Counted from the stretch's first letter, positions 15,853 through 30,979 are shown. The stretch: DNA of 64,000 nucleotides from Prevotella sp. P6B1 (GCF_000702825.1 NZ_JNKF01000018.1:29122-93121), one strand, 5' to 3'. The notes: generated by a model from the letters alone, not told the origin. A program made the numbers and translations.

Positions 15853-18800
15853 TTAGAAAGATACGTTAATGCCTAATGTAACAGAGGTTGGAGAAGGATA
15901 GCGTCCGTTATCCAGTCCATATACGTTGTTTGATGCTGTAGACACACCAATTTCTGGATCGTAGCCATCGTAACCTGTGATGGTTAGCAAATTGGTGGCA
16001 TTGAGGGTTAGGCGCAGGTTTGTCAAACCAAGCTTCTTGATGAGTTTCTGATCAAAGGTATAACCCAGTGTGATAGCCTTAAGGCGTACATAACTACCAT
16101 CTTCGATGTAGCGTGAACTCCAAGCGTCGTTATCGTTCGGGTCGTTGATAGCTGCACGTGGTGTACTGCTATAGCCTGTGGTGATGACATTAGATATGTC
16201 GTTGTACCACCAATCAGAGTAGTTGCCGTCCTTAGGCTGCAGACGGGTGCGGTTCTGTACATCGGCGAGCTGGTTAGTCCAAGGAGAGTTCATGTGTGTG
16301 AGCTTCATCTTCATGTAGTTACCAACTTTGTTGCCTACCGAACCATTGATAAAGATGTTCAGGTCGAAGTTCTTATATACGAAGGTGTTGTTCCAACCAA
16401 ATGTGAACTTAGGCAGTGGAGAGCCGATGTTTGTCTTATCGTTTTCGTCGATAATACCGTCGCCGTTTACATCCTTGTACTTGATATCTCCCACATAGGT
16501 GGTGTTCTTTGGATTATACTTGGTTGGATCTGTGCTCCATGACTTTGTACCATCAGGGTTTGTTACGATTGGATTGTTCTGCTGCAACGTGTTTACTGGA
16601 GAGTTCAGAATGTCCTCAAAACTCTGGTAGATTCCTTCTACTTCGTAGCCATAGAAATTATAGAGACTCTCGCCTGGTACTGAACGGCTGACCACATCAG
16701 TCCACTGACCGTAACCTGGAAGTGCGGTAGAACCACTGAGGCTCTTCAGCTTGTTTCTATTGAACGAAATCTGGAAATCGCTCTGCCAGCTGAAGTCCTT
16801 GGTTTCGATAGGACGTGTCTTGAGTTCGAATTCGAAACCGGTATTCTCGATGTCGCCATAGTTACCGTAAGGCGCAGCAAGAGCAGAAGAGGCGTTACCT
16901 GATGTACCCATGATTGAAGGCAAGGTGAGCTGCATCAGCATGTCCTTAGATACCTTCTTGTACCAGTCGGCTGTAATGGCAATGCGACCATTAAAGAAAC
17001 CTAAGTCAAGACCAATGTTGATCTGCTCCTGAGTCTCCCACTTGATGTCGAGATTCTTCAGGTTGGCAGGACGATAGCTCAGTCCAAGACCTGTTTCCAT
17101 GGTTGACATGGCAGAACCCCATTTGTATCCACCGATGCTTGAGTTACCAGTCTGACCCCATCCGAGGCGAAGTTTACCGTTAGTGAACCACTTCAGATTC
17201 TTCATGAATGCCTCGTTAGTGAAACGCCATGCTCCTGCAACAGAGTGGAAGCCTGCCCAACGCTTGTTAGGACCGAAGTTTGAGCTACCATCATAGCGGT
17301 ATGTATAGGTAAGCAGATAACGGTCGGCATAATTATAGGTTTCGCGCGTAAAGAACGATGCCATTGATGAAGAACCAAAGCCACTGCCTACCTTAGGCTC
17401 ACCTGAACCGAGTGCAGGGTTGTGAACCTCGTCGTTAGGCAGATTGTTGTTCTGTAGAGAGATGTAGTCGTATTTCGACTCCCAAGCCTCTTGTCCCACC
17501 ATGGCTGTGATAGAGTGCTTGCCAAATGTGTTGGCATAGGTTACATAGTTCTTCAGTGCCCAGAAGGTGTTTGAGTTCTTCTGCATGCGGCTCTCGTTCG
17601 ACGCGCGGTTCCAAGTGCCTAAGTTCACCTTTGGTTCATAAGTCTCTCCCTTTGAACTACCGATGTCGAAACCGAGTTCGGCATGCCATGTCAAGTGGTT
17701 GATTGGGGTGACGTCGGCAAATACACTACCGTTCAGTTTCTTACGTCCCAGCAGAATCTCATCCATCATTGCCAGAGCGATGGGGTTAGGACTGGTGAAT
17801 CCTTCCTTTGAAACATGCGAGTAGCCACCATTGATATCGTAGATCTGGATATCTGGGGGGGTGGTCAATGAGTAGTTGATGATACCCTCATCAGAGTCGG
17901 CCAGTTTCAGGTCCTCATCCGTTGAGGTGAACGATGCGTTCAAACCAAGCTTCAACCACTTCTTCAGCTGTGCATCGAGGTTAACGCGGGTAGAGAAACG
18001 TTTGAAATTAGAGCCGATGATAGTACCCTGCTGGTTCATTAAACCACCAGAGATGAAGTACTTAACGGCATCTGTACCGCCCTGCGCACTGATTTGATGC
18101 TGGTGTTGCCAGGCGGTGCGGAATACGGCGTCCTGCCAGTTAGTTCCCTTTCCCAGTATTGAAGGATCGCTGTAGGTCTCGTCGGGCTTCGAGATCTCCC
18201 CCTGCTGAGCCATATCGTTATAGTACTCGGCAAACTCACGTAGGTTCAGCATATCGAGGCGCTTGCTCTGGCGCTGAACTGTTACGCTGCCATCATAGGT
18301 GAATTTAGCTTCGCCGGCCTTACCGCGCTTGGTGGTAATCAGTACTACACCATTAGCACCCTGTGCACCATAGATGGCGGTGGCCGAGGCGTCCTTCAGA
18401 ATCTCCATGCTGACAATATCAGCAGGGTTGATGGTTGATAGTGGTGATACGGTAGAAACCGAACCATTACCCAGAGCGTCGCCAAGGCCGAAGTCGGCAC
18501 CAGAGTTACCGCCACCTTGCATAATCACACCATCAATAACGTACAACGGTTCGGCACCGGCATTAATGGTGGCCTGACCACGTACACGGATGGATGAAGA
18601 CGAGCCTGGAGCTCCTGATGTCTGTACAGCGGTAACACCAGTGACACGCCCCTGAAAACTCTGGTCGATATTTGTGATATTTGACCCCTTGATGGCCTTC
18701 TCGTCCATGGTCGCAGATGCACCGGCAAGGTCGCTTTTCTTCATCGTACCATAACCTACAACAACTACTTCCTCGAGCAGTTGCTTGTCTTCTTCGAGAG

Positions 18801-19125
18801 TGATCTGATAGGTGGTTTTGTTAGCGGTAATTTTTACTTCCTTGGTTGTGTAACCAATGTAAGTGATGACTAGGGTCTGACCTGGACTGGCGTTGAGTTG
18901 GAAGTTTCCGTCGAAATCGGTGGCTACACCGTTTGACGTCCCTTTCACTACTACACTGGCTCCAATCACGGGGCCCGAAGCGTCGACTACAGTACCTGTA
19001 ATCTTCTTCGCTGCCTGCTGAATCTCCTGAGGAGCTCCTGCGGCATAAGCGTTTGATGAGTAGCCAAGCCCCAAGAAGGTCACAGCACCCATCAATAGCG
19101 CTGTTTTTGTAAGAAATTGATTCAT
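15853..19125 (-). CDS. SusC/RagA-like TonB-dependent glycan transporter (mannan-type locus)
   Basis: A 1090-residue outer-membrane receptor with signal peptide MNQFLTKTALLMGAVTFLGL...AYA. Residues about 40-120 are the carboxypeptidase-regulatory-like Ig domain (ITGTVVDASGPVIGASVVVKG). The TonB box region is EEVVVVGYGTMKKSDLAG, followed by the plug (VRGQATINAGAEPLYVIDGV; LKDASATAIYGAQGANGVVLITTK) and a 22-strand type barrel ending PSPTSVTLGINVSF. It leads the operon susC-susD-SGBP-SGBP-small protein-GH26. Upstream lie a -7 box with no good -33 box and two direct repeats, suggesting activator-dependent induction. Confidence 0.96.
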   Translation of the reverse strand: MNQFLTKTALLMGAVTFLGLGYSSNAYAAGAPQEIQQAAKKITGTVVDASGPVIGASVVVKGTSNGVATDFDGNFQLNASPGQTLVITYIGYTTKEVKITANKTTYQITLEEDKQLLEEVVVVGYGTMKKSDLAGASATMDEKAIKGSNITNIDQSFQGRVTGVTAVQTSGAPGSSSSIRVRGQATINAGAEPLYVIDGVIMQGGGNSGADFGLGDALGNGSVSTVSPLSTINPADIVSMEILKDASATAIYGAQGANGVVLITTKRGKAGEAKFTYDGSVTVQRQSKRLDMLNLREFAEYYNDMAQQGEISKPDETYSDPSILGKGTNWQDAVFRTAWQHQHQISAQGGTDAVKYFISGGLMNQQGTIIGSNFKRFSTRVNLDAQLKKWLKLGLNASFTSTDEDLKLADSDEGIINYSLTTPPDIQIYDINGGYSHVSKEGFTSPNPIALAMMDEILLGRKKLNGSVFADVTPINHLTWHAELGFDIGSSKGETYEPKVNLGTWNRASNESRMQKNSNTFWALKNYVTYANTFGKHSITAMVGQEAWESKYDYISLQNNNLPNDEVHNPALGSGEPKVGSGFGSSSMASFFTRETYNYADRYLLTYTYRYDGSSNFGPNKRWAGFHSVAGAWRFTNEAFMKNLKWFTNGKLRLGWGQTGNSSIGGYKWGSAMSTMETGLGLSYRPANLKNLDIKWETQEQINIGLDLGFFNGRIAITADWYKKVSKDMLMQLTLPSIMGTSGNASSALAAPYGNYGDIENTGFEFELKTRPIETKDFSWQSDFQISFNRNKLKSLSGSTALPGYGQWTDVVSRSVPGESLYNFYGYEVEGIYQSFEDILNSPVNTLQQNNPIVTNPDGTKSWSTDPTKYNPKNTTYVGDIKYKDVNGDGIIDENDKTNIGSPLPKFTFGWNNTFVYKNFDLNIFINGSVGNKVGNYMKMKLTHMNSPWTNQLADVQNRTRLQPKDGNYSDWWYNDISNVITTGYSSTPRAAINDPNDNDAWSSRYIEDGSYVRLKAITLGYTFDQKLIKKLGLTNLRLTLNATNLLTITGYDGYDPEIGVSTASNNVYGLDNGRYPSPTSVTLGINVSF

Positions 19126-19327
19126 ACTTAAGAGTTATTATTGAAAATTGGTTTGTGAGATGTTAGCTTTTTAATCTGACAATAGTGAATCAGTGCGCAC
19201 ATACGTTCCTATATATAATAAAGGTACGCGCATCGAACCATTATGTGGAGTTGTTTTGGGTCATAAGTTCTTTTTTTAAAGTTTATTATTAGTTATAGTG
19301 AGGAATACAGAAAAACTGAATCCGGTG

Positions 19328-19335
19328 CAAAGATA
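19328..19335 (-). promoter_or_regulatory. -7 box of the mannan-type susC operon
   Basis: On the minus strand TATCTTTG precedes the susC start by about 200 nt. No TTTG lies 19-21 bp upstream, consistent with need for an activator bound at the adjacent repeats. Confidence 0.6.
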
Positions 19336-19366
19336 GACCTTTTTTGATAAAGTAGTTAGCTTTTGC

Positions 19367-19434
19367 TTGCTCAAAACTGATACTTTTTTGTCTTTCTGCA
19401 TACTTATTTGCTTTATTTGCTCAAAACGCGTACT
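19367..19434 (-). promoter_or_regulatory. Paired 18-bp direct repeats, 50 bp apart, upstream of the susC promoter
   Basis: Minus-strand reading AGTATCAGTTTTGAGCAA (19384-19367) and AGTACGCGTTTTGAGCAA (19434-19417) share AGTAnnnGTTTTGAGCAA, 15 of 15 defined bases. The start-to-start distance is 50 bp, close to five helical turns, and the nearer copy ends 31 bp before the -7 box. This is the expected place for an AraC-type or hybrid two-component activator. Confidence 0.7.
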
Positions 19435-19500
19435 ATATGGGACAAAGTATTTTGCTTTTTTTGCCAAATTGCAGTTTTTTTTATCATTGTGAGAATATTG

Positions 19501-19532
19501 TTTGGTGGATTCGTGGGATTTTTGTTCCTTTG
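19501..19532 (+). promoter_or_regulatory. Promoter of the pdx operon, next to the start codon
   Basis: TTTG (19501-19504), 20 bp, then TTCCTTTG (19525-19532), a near match to TTTG-N20-TAnnTTTG. Only five bases separate it from the ATG, so the mRNA would have almost no leader. Confidence 0.55.
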
Positions 19533-19537
19533 CAACC

Positions 19538-20431
19538 ATGAAAACGATACTGACGATAACAGGTAGTGATGGTACAGGCGGTTCGGGCGTACAGGCCGAT
19601 ATCCGACTTATCAGTCAGCTGGGCGGCACAGCAGCCTCGGCCATCACTTCGATTACGGTACAGAACACACTGGGTATCCAGGAGTTTCATGACCTGCCGG
19701 CTGCGGTGGTGCGTCAGCAGGTAGAGGCTATCATCAATGACCTGCAGCCGCAAATCGTCAAGATTGGACTGGTGCGTCGTAACGACGTGGTGCAGATATT
19801 GGCTGAGGTGCTGCAGCGCTACAAGCCACAACATATTATCTATGCGCCCGTATTAACATCAACCAAGGGTGAACAATTGGTAGAACCGCGTGTCTATGAG
19901 GCTATCGAACGTTTGCTGTTACCCCTGTGCACCGTGGTGCTGGCACCGAGCGATCTGCCCGTAGGACCTCGCCGGCATGGTGCTGCCAACCAGTTAGGTT
20001 CGGCATTAGCCTACTACCTGAGTCTCAATGAAAAGGTGAGCGAAGCTATGTTGCACGCACAGACGTATCTGAAACAGTTGCCAGCCGACTATACTGATGG
20101 CAATACCCGTACCGATGAGCTCTACAACCAGTTTCTCGACACCGTGGAGCGCTATTACAACCGCTATGCCGATGTGGCGTTCTATGCCGAACAACTGAAC
20201 GTCAGTCCACGCTATTTAGGCCAGGTGACCCGTCAGGTTGCCAACCGCTCGCCCAAAGCTATCATTGATGAACGTATCACCACCGAAATCGCTAAACTTA
20301 TCACCACCACCAATAAACCGCTGAAAGACGTTGCCCGCTGGTTGGGGTTCTCGTCGCAAGCACACCTGTCGCGCTTCTTCAAAAAACGAAAAGGCGTGTC
20401 GCCAAGAGATTATCAGAATCATAAACAATAA
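19538..20431 (+). CDS. Degenerate ThiD/PdxK-like domain fused to AraC DNA-binding domain; predicted pdxST regulator
   Basis: 297 residues from ATG 19538; a TTG 12 codons upstream would overlap the promoter and is rejected. Residues 1-180 resemble hydroxymethylpyrimidine/pyridoxine kinases of the ribokinase fold ([34 protein letters not shown]). The segment before the last helices is about 60 residues shorter than usual, and the catalytic GTGC/GTGD turn is [12 protein letters not shown], without the Cys or Asp. It is therefore probably a ligand sensor, not a kinase. Residues about 195-297 are an AraC-type double helix-turn-helix ([38 protein letters not shown]). It lies 8 bp before pdxS, so the inferred job is control of vitamin B6 synthesis in response to a B6 vitamer or pyrimidine. 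Confidence 0.85.
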   Translation: MKTILTITGSDGTGGSGVQADIRLISQLGGTAASAITSITVQNTLGIQEFHDLPAAVVRQQVEAIINDLQPQIVKIGLVRRNDVVQILAEVLQRYKPQHIIYAPVLTSTKGEQLVEPRVYEAIERLLLPLCTVVLAPSDLPVGPRRHGAANQLGSALAYYLSLNEKVSEAMLHAQTYLKQLPADYTDGNTRTDELYNQFLDTVERYYNRYADVAFYAEQLNVSPRYLGQVTRQVANRSPKAIIDERITTEIAKLITTTNKPLKDVARWLGFSSQAHLSRFFKKRKGVSPRDYQNHKQ

Positions 20432-20439
20432 ATAAGAAA

Positions 20440-21311
20440 ATGACAAACGAAAGAACATTGCTAAACCGCCAGTTGGCTCAGATGCTGAAGGGTGGTGTTA
20501 TAATGGACGTGACTACTCCCGAACAGGCTAAGATTGCTGAAGAGGCTGGTGCCTGTGCTGTAATGGCTCTCGAACGTATCCCTGCCGACATCCGTGCAGC
20601 AGGCGGCGTGAGTCGTATGAGCGACCCCAAAATGATTCGCGGCATTCAGGAAGCCGTCAGCATCCCCGTCATGGCGAAGTGCCGTATCGGTCATATTGCT
20701 GAGGCCCAGATTCTGCAGGCCATCGAGATTGACTATATCGACGAGAGTGAGGTGCTGAGTCCTGCTGATAATATCTATCATATCGATAAGACCAAGTTCG
20801 ATGTTCCTTTTGTCTGCGGTGCCAAGAACCTGGGTGAGGCCTTGCGTCGTATTGCCGAGGGCGCCACAATGATTCGTACCAAGGGTGAACCGGGTACAGG
20901 CGATGTGGTGCAGGCCGTGAGTCACATGCGTCTGATGCAGAGTGAGATCCGCCGACTGGTGTCGATGAGCGAGGATGAGCTCTTCGAGGCTGCCAAGCAG
21001 TTGCAGGCGCCTTATGAGTTGGTGAAGTTCGTGCACGAGAACGGCAAGCTGCCCGTTGTGAACTTTGCTGCCGGCGGTGTCGCCACCCCAGCTGATGCTG
21101 CGCTGATGATGCAGTTGGGTGCCGAGGGCGTGTTTGTGGGTAGCGGCATCTTCAAGAGCGGCAACCCCGCCAAGCGAGCTGCCGCCATTGTCAAGGCTGT
21201 GACCAACTATAAAGATGCCAAACTCCTGGCCGAGCTCAGTGAGGACCTTGGTGAGGCGATGGTAGGCATCAACGAGCACGAGATAGAACTCTTAATGGCT
21301 GAACGAGGAAA

Positions 21312-21315
<4 letters not shown>
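20440..21315 (+). CDS. pdxS: Pyridoxal 5'-phosphate synthase, lyase subunit PdxS
   Basis: A 291-residue cytoplasmic (beta/alpha)8 enzyme that makes PLP from ribose 5-phosphate, glyceraldehyde 3-phosphate and ammonia. Diagnostic stretches are [52 protein letters not shown] with the Schiff-base Lys, [22 protein letters not shown] and [20 protein letters not shown]. Length is the family norm. It sits between the ThiD-AraC fusion regulator and pdxT, and the last four bases overlap the pdxT start, as expected for subunits of one complex. Confidence 0.98.
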
Positions 21316-25833
<4,518 letters not shown>

Positions 25834-25864
25834 TGCTATTTGTTTTTTTACATTATTTCTTTTT

Positions 25865-26815
25865 CTATGAGTTTCTCCAGCGAACAAACATCTGGTCGCC
25901 GATAATCTGCTGTACCTCTTGTACCAATTGCTCGTCCATAGGCTCGTTGACGTAGCCGATGTTCTTCAGTACGTTTTCGGGATTGGCACTGCTGAAGAGG
26001 GTGGTTGCGATACGTGGATTGCAACTGGTTGAGAACTGAATGGCCAGTTTCTCGATGGGGTAGCCCTTCTGTTGACAGCGAGCTGCTGCACGGGCACAAG
26101 CTGCCTGTAGGTCCTTACTGGCAGGATGCCAGTCAGGTGCACCGCGTTGTGAGAGCAAACCCATGGATAGGGGTGAGGCGTTGATGACACCTACATTGTG
26201 CTGTTCAAAGAAACCGAGGTAGTCCTGTAGCAACGTGTCGTTCAGACTGTAGTGGCAGAAGTTCAGGATGCTTTCTACCACGCCCTCGTCGCAATGTTCG
26301 ATGACCCACTTCAGATTCTCAGGTTGCAGGTCGGTGATACCTACATGGCCTACCACACCTTTCTTTCGCAGTTCTACCAGTGCAGGCAGTGTCTCGTCAC
26401 ATATCAGCTGAAGCCCGCCTTCCAGATCGCCTTGGAACTCAATATCGTGGACGTTGATCAGGTCGATATAGTCTACGTTCAGACGCTCCATACTCTCGTA
26501 AACACTGGCTGTAACGCGTTTCGCTGAGTAGTCCCAGGTGTTAACGCCATCCTTACCGTAGCGGCCTACTTTTGTTGACAGATAGTATTTGTCGCGGGGA
26601 ATCTCCTTCAGTGCTTTTCCTAAGACCATCTCGGCCTTTAGGTGTCCGTAGTAGGGAGATACGTCAATAAAGTTAATACCATTGTCGATGGCTGTGTGTA
26701 CGGCACGAATGCCCTCGTCTTCGCGGATGCCATGGAATACACCGCCTAATGAAGAGGCACCGAAACTGAGGTTCGACACCTTCATGCCTGTTTTTCCGAT
26801 TTCGTTATAAACCAT
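25865..26815 (-). CDS. Aldo-keto reductase, L-fucose/L-galactose dehydrogenase type
   Basis: A 316-residue cytoplasmic TIM-barrel oxidoreductase. The AKR signs are GKTGMKVSNLSFGASSLGGVF, NFIDVSPYYGHLKAEMVLGK with catalytic Tyr, LSTKVGRYG with catalytic Lys and LINVHDIEF with the His position. Overall it resembles the D-threo-aldose/L-fucose dehydrogenase and plant L-galactose dehydrogenase branch, which oxidise C1 of L-fucose or L-galactose with NAD(P). It lies 12 bp after fucP. Fucose oxidation is an inference from family branch and neighbours; no lactonase or dehydratase is seen nearby. Confidence 0.88.
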   Translation of the reverse strand: MVYNEIGKTGMKVSNLSFGASSLGGVFHGIREDEGIRAVHTAIDNGINFIDVSPYYGHLKAEMVLGKALKEIPRDKYYLSTKVGRYGKDGVNTWDYSAKRVTASVYESMERLNVDYIDLINVHDIEFQGDLEGGLQLICDETLPALVELRKKGVVGHVGITDLQPENLKWVIEHCDEGVVESILNFCHYSLNDTLLQDYLGFFEQHNVGVINASPLSMGLLSQRGAPDWHPASKDLQAACARAAARCQQKGYPIEKLAIQFSTSCNPRIATTLFSSANPENVLKNIGYVNEPMDEQLVQEVQQIIGDQMFVRWRNS

Positions 26816-26827
26816 TTCTTCTATATT

Positions 26828-28126
26828 TTATTTTGTTTGATGACTCACTTTAAAAGTACGATAGCCGTAAAGGGCGATAAAGCAGAAGCACAGCAGCGGC
26901 AGACAGAACGATACATTGACTGCTGGCCAGCCGGCTACGGTGCCCAGATCGATGATCATTCCCTGCAGGGGAGGCATCAGGGCGCCCCCCACAATGGCCA
27001 TCACCAGGAAGGCGGCGCCAAGGGTGGTGTCTTCAACCTCAACATCCTCCAAAGCGATACCATAGATGGTGGGGAACATGATTGACATGAAGAGGCTGAT
27101 GCACACCAAACTGTACAAGCCTGCACGGCCATCAATGCAGATAGCACCCATAGTAAAGGCCGAGGCGCAGATGCCAAAGATCATAAGCAACCGACGGGTG
27201 TTGATGTAGCGCATGATGAATGTGCCGACAAAGCGACCGCAGAGGTTCAGTGACATGGCTACGATATTAAACATCTGTGCTGTTGCCTTGTTGATGCCCA
27301 AACGGTCTGCATACTGGATGATAAACGTCCAGCACATAATCTGGGCGGCCACGTAGAATACCTGGGCAAGCACGCCGTAACGGTAGATATTGTTGTGCCA
27401 GAGGCGGCGCAGACTGTGACTGGCATCGAGCTTGGTGCCGTCGCCTGCCACGTTTGGCATCTTAGTTACAGCAATGATAATAAACATGATGAGTACCACC
27501 AGACCGAGAATGACATAAGGGTCGCGGATAACAGCCAGGTCGTGCAGACGAATGCTGGCTTTCTCGGCTTCGGATAAGGTGCCGAAGATAATCTGTCCGG
27601 CAGCATCGCGCTTATCCGACCATAGTTGGGGCAGTACGATAAACGAGGCTACAGCCATACCCGAGAGCGAACCCACGGGATTGAAAGCCTGTGCCAGATT
27701 AAGTCGGCGCGTGGAGTTACTCTTGTCGCCCAACGAGAGAATAAACGGGTTGGCCGTTGTCTCTAAGAAGGCGAGACCGAAGGTGAGGATATACAGCGAG
27801 ACGCAGAAAAACGAGAACTGCTGGAACTGTGCTGCAGGGATGAATAGGAATGCTCCAAAGGCGTAGAGTGCCAAGCCGTTGAGGATACCCACCTTGTAAC
27901 TGAATCGACGAATGAACAGAGCTGCCGGGATGGCCATGGTTGCATAACCGCCGTAGAAGGCGAACTGAATCATGGAGGCCTTGGTGGCCGACAGTTCCAT
28001 CACGGTTTGGAAGGCTGCCACCATCGGGTTGGTGATATCGTTGGCAAAGCCCCATAACGCGAAAAGTGAGGTGATGAGAATAAATGTGAGTAGATACTTT
28101 TTTTCTACTAAAGGTTTCTTTTCCAT
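26828..28126 (-). CDS. fucP: L-fucose:proton symporter FucP
   Basis: A 432-residue major-facilitator permease with about 12 membrane segments. Residues essential in E. coli FucP are conserved in context: Asp30 in GFANDITNPMV and Glu122 in FLETTANPF. Further family text: FYGGYATMAIPAALFIRRF and RRLNLAQAFNPVGSLSG. It imports L-fucose across the inner membrane. It starts 17 bp after fucI and is followed by the aldo-keto reductase, forming a fucose catabolic operon. Close relatives carry glucose/galactose (GluP), but the fucI neighbour favours fucose. Confidence 0.93.
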   Translation of the reverse strand: MEKKPLVEKKYLLTFILITSLFALWGFANDITNPMVAAFQTVMELSATKASMIQFAFYGGYATMAIPAALFIRRFSYKVGILNGLALYAFGAFLFIPAAQFQQFSFFCVSLYILTFGLAFLETTANPFILSLGDKSNSTRRLNLAQAFNPVGSLSGMAVASFIVLPQLWSDKRDAAGQIIFGTLSEAEKASIRLHDLAVIRDPYVILGLVVLIMFIIIAVTKMPNVAGDGTKLDASHSLRRLWHNNIYRYGVLAQVFYVAAQIMCWTFIIQYADRLGINKATAQMFNIVAMSLNLCGRFVGTFIMRYINTRRLLMIFGICASAFTMGAICIDGRAGLYSLVCISLFMSIMFPTIYGIALEDVEVEDTTLGAAFLVMAIVGGALMPPLQGMIIDLGTVAGWPAVNVSFCLPLLCFCFIALYGYRTFKVSHQTK

Positions 28127-28143
28127 ATTGCTAATTGGTAGAT

Positions 28144-29970
28144 TTACTTATAGATTGGTCCGAAGTTCTGACAGGCCCGATAATCGGCGCCTTCTTTATC
28201 CATGCCGAAGGCATTCCAGGCTGCTGGACGGAAGATGTCCTTGTCAGCGATATTGTGCATGCATACGGGGATACGCAGGATGGAACAGAGTGTCAGCAGG
28301 TCGGCACCGATATGACCGTAGGCAATGGCTCCGTGGTTGGCACCCCAACAGTTCATGACGCTGTATACATCCTTGAAACAATCCTTGGTGGCATCGAGAC
28401 GGGGCACAAACCATGTGGTGGGCCATGTGGGATCCGTACGTTTGTCAAGTATGTCATGGGTCTCAGCATCAAGTTCAATAGTCCAGCCTTCAGCCAGTTG
28501 CAGCACAGAACCTAAGCCTTGCACCATGTTGATACGCATCATTGTCATGGGCATGCCACCCTTGGTAACGAAGTGTGAGCTGTAGCCACCGCCACGGAAG
28601 TAATCGCGGTCGGCAGGCATCCAGTAGGTTGCTTTCAAACAAGCTTCCATATCGCTATCGCTTATGTTCCAGAACTCCTTCATGGTAGGTTCCCCGTCTA
28701 CATCGGTCATGGCACCTGTAGCATCGAGTGTGGTTGCTCCACTATTGATCAGGTGGATGAAACCATTGGCTGCTAATCCTTCAGGTCGTTTGCCGGCCAC
28801 ACGCTCTACAGCTTCAGGACTCCAGTAGGTACGGATGTCGGAGAACATCACGCCACGATTGGTAAGCAGATGGCCAAACAGCATCGACATGCCATTAAGG
28901 AAATCATTCTCGGTAGCCAGCACGTCGGCTTCGCGTGGACCATTCCAGTCGAACGAGCTACAGAGCATCGACTCTGGGAAGTCGAAGTTGGGCTTATAGT
29001 CTGTCCATTGGCGTTGTCCTTGTACACCACCAAAAATGGCGTTGTGGCCTAAGGCCTCTTCTTTATAGCCCATCTCCAGTAAGCGTGGATTGCCGTGCAT
29101 CAGGTCGCGGATAATCATCATGGTCTTGACGGTAAACTCCCAATCAGCATCTTTCTCCTCGCGGTTTTTCCCTTTCCCCTTGCCGTTGAAGTTAGTCATC
29201 GGTGTTCCTGGGAAGAGTGGACGGTCCTCATTGTAGTCATGACCCTCTTGAGGCTTGCAGTACTTCTCGACCCATTGCATGGCTTTCTCAAACTCTTCAT
29301 GGTCGTAAATGTCAAAATCAACACGTCGCAGAATCTCTACTAACGATACGTATTCTGTACGCATGCCGAGGTATTGTTGTAGGAAGTCGGCATTGACAAT
29401 CGAACCAGCAATACCCATACAGGTATTGCCTATTGAGAGGTAGCTCTTGCCTTTCAAGGTGGCTACAGCCTGAGCGGCACGTGCAAAACGCAATAGCTTC
29501 TCGGCCACGTCGGCAGGGATGGTGTTGTCGTTGATATCCTGTACGTCATGACCGTAGATACCAAAGGCGGGCAGTCCCTTCTGGGCATGAGCTGCTAAAA
29601 CAGCAGCCAGATATACTGCGCCTGGACGCTCGGTACCGTTGAAACCCCATACAGCTTTCGGATAGTAAGGGTTCATGTCCATGGTTTCAGAGCCATAGCA
29701 CCAACAGCTGGTAACGGTGATGGTACTGCCAACACCCTCGCGTTCGAACTTCTCGGCACAGGCGGCACTTTCTGCCACACGACCTATTGTGGTATCGCTA
29801 ATGACACATTCTACAGGTGAGCCGTCGCCATTACGCAGCTGGGTGGTAATCAATTCTGCTACAGCTTTAGCCAGTGCCATGGTTTTCTCTTCCAGACTTT
29901 CACGTACGCCACCCTGACGACCATCAATGGTGGGACGGATACCAATTTTAGGATAGTTATTCTTGATCAT
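28144..29970 (-). CDS. fucI: L-fucose isomerase FucI
   Basis: A 608-residue cytoplasmic isomerase converting L-fucose to L-fuculose. Diagnostic stretches: [21 protein letters not shown] at the start, [57 protein letters not shown] and [18 protein letters not shown]. Length is the family norm of about 590-610. It is the first enzyme gene of the operon, 17 bp after the AraC gene. The kinase FucK and aldolase FucA that normally follow are not in this window. Confidence 0.97.
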   Translation of the reverse strand: MIKNNYPKIGIRPTIDGRQGGVRESLEEKTMALAKAVAELITTQLRNGDGSPVECVISDTTIGRVAESAACAEKFEREGVGSTITVTSCWCYGSETMDMNPYYPKAVWGFNGTERPGAVYLAAVLAAHAQKGLPAFGIYGHDVQDINDNTIPADVAEKLLRFARAAQAVATLKGKSYLSIGNTCMGIAGSIVNADFLQQYLGMRTEYVSLVEILRRVDFDIYDHEEFEKAMQWVEKYCKPQEGHDYNEDRPLFPGTPMTNFNGKGKGKNREEKDADWEFTVKTMMIIRDLMHGNPRLLEMGYKEEALGHNAIFGGVQGQRQWTDYKPNFDFPESMLCSSFDWNGPREADVLATENDFLNGMSMLFGHLLTNRGVMFSDIRTYWSPEAVERVAGKRPEGLAANGFIHLINSGATTLDATGAMTDVDGEPTMKEFWNISDSDMEACLKATYWMPADRDYFRGGGYSSHFVTKGGMPMTMMRINMVQGLGSVLQLAEGWTIELDAETHDILDKRTDPTWPTTWFVPRLDATKDCFKDVYSVMNCWGANHGAIAYGHIGADLLTLCSILRIPVCMHNIADKDIFRPAAWNAFGMDKEGADYRACQNFGPIYK

Positions 29971-29987
29971 AGTTCCAGTTGAATTAT

Positions 29988-30848
29988 TTATTGACTATAT
30001 TTCTCTCGATACTGTTGTGGTGTAATACCTGTATGTTTCTTAAACAATCTGTTGAAGTAAGAATTGTCATCATATCCTAATGCGGCTGCAATACTCTTTA
30101 CAGATAGGTCGGTAGTGACCAGCATGAGCTCAGAGCGTTCAAGCTTCTTTTTGGTAATAAAGGCATTGGGAGTATAACCTGTTTCGTTCTTGAACACCCG
30201 GATGAAATGATCCTTCGACATACAGATCTTGTCAGCGAGCATCTCGACATCAATGTGTGAGTTGATGTTTTTATGGATAAAAAAGAATACCTGATGAATT
30301 CTGTCATCCTTTACCTCTATTTTGGGCCTTGCTGTTTTTAGAAAACGGGATAACAAGATATATAGAATGCCTCTTGACTCAACTTTGTCGCAAAATGGAC
30401 GACGCTGATTCATTTGTAAATTACTGATAAGTGTGGAGTGATTATCATATACGGCAGGGTCGGATTGAGGCAGTTTCAAAAAGGGGTTCATTTGGCAGAG
30501 CCGACGAATGAGCTCCAGATCCATCTCACAACCTCTCACTTCAAATGGCAATTCCCATTCTTCCAATATACTTTGCTCGTTATTCGGATTCTCGTACACG
30601 TGTATATAATAATGTTTAAACGTAGTGTCGCAGACATAGCTATGGGTGGTGAAAGCTGGAATAAAATAGAGATGCCCTGGCTGAAGGTTATATGTCCCTT
30701 CTGGCATTACTATGCGGGCCGTTCCTTCCTCAACATAGAAAATTCGTGCGAATGGACTCCGCACGTTTTTCCAATTCCAGTCGCCATGATGTATGGCCTG
30801 CCCTACGTTTAGCGTGTATGGATGCAGCTTGTTAACGGAAATATTCAT
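29988..30848 (-). CDS. AraC-family regulator of the fucose locus
   Basis: 286 residues from ATG 30848 ([20 protein letters not shown]); the longer frame adds a Cys/Phe-rich stretch overlapping the promoter. Residues 1-150 are a cupin-type ligand domain ([28 protein letters not shown]). The C-terminal 100 residues are the double helix-turn-helix ([57 protein letters not shown]). As first gene of the fucI operon and divergent from a susC operon, it probably senses L-fucose or a close metabolite and controls both directions through the palindrome cluster between them. Confidence 0.93.
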   Translation of the reverse strand: MNISVNKLHPYTLNVGQAIHHGDWNWKNVRSPFARIFYVEEGTARIVMPEGTYNLQPGHLYFIPAFTTHSYVCDTTFKHYYIHVYENPNNEQSILEEWELPFEVRGCEMDLELIRRLCQMNPFLKLPQSDPAVYDNHSTLISNLQMNQRRPFCDKVESRGILYILLSRFLKTARPKIEVKDDRIHQVFFFIHKNINSHIDVEMLADKICMSKDHFIRVFKNETGYTPNAFITKKKLERSELMLVTTDLSVKSIAAALGYDDNSYFNRLFKKHTGITPQQYREKYSQ

Positions 30849-30871
30849 AGAGATAGTTGAATTTTGTTGTG

Positions 30872-30902
30872 CAAAGTAACAAAAAAAAAAGCATCCCGCC
30901 AA
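30872..30902 (-). promoter_or_regulatory. Promoter of the araC-fucI-fucP operon
   Basis: Minus strand TTG (30902-30900), 20 bp, TTACTTTG (30879-30872), a near match to the Bacteroidota promoter; the ATG is 23 bp downstream. Confidence 0.5.
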
Positions 30903-30979
30903 GCATTGTTTCATGTTTTTTCTGCCGTTATTAATTTTTTAGTCGTTTTAGCATTTGTTATTCGAATTATTAAAATCAA

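Noticed and set aside
20461..21279. Long open frame on the minus strand opposite pdxS
   Set aside because: It mirrors the pdxS codon pattern, has low-complexity His/Leu/Gly-rich text, no domain and no promoter; pdxS is certain.
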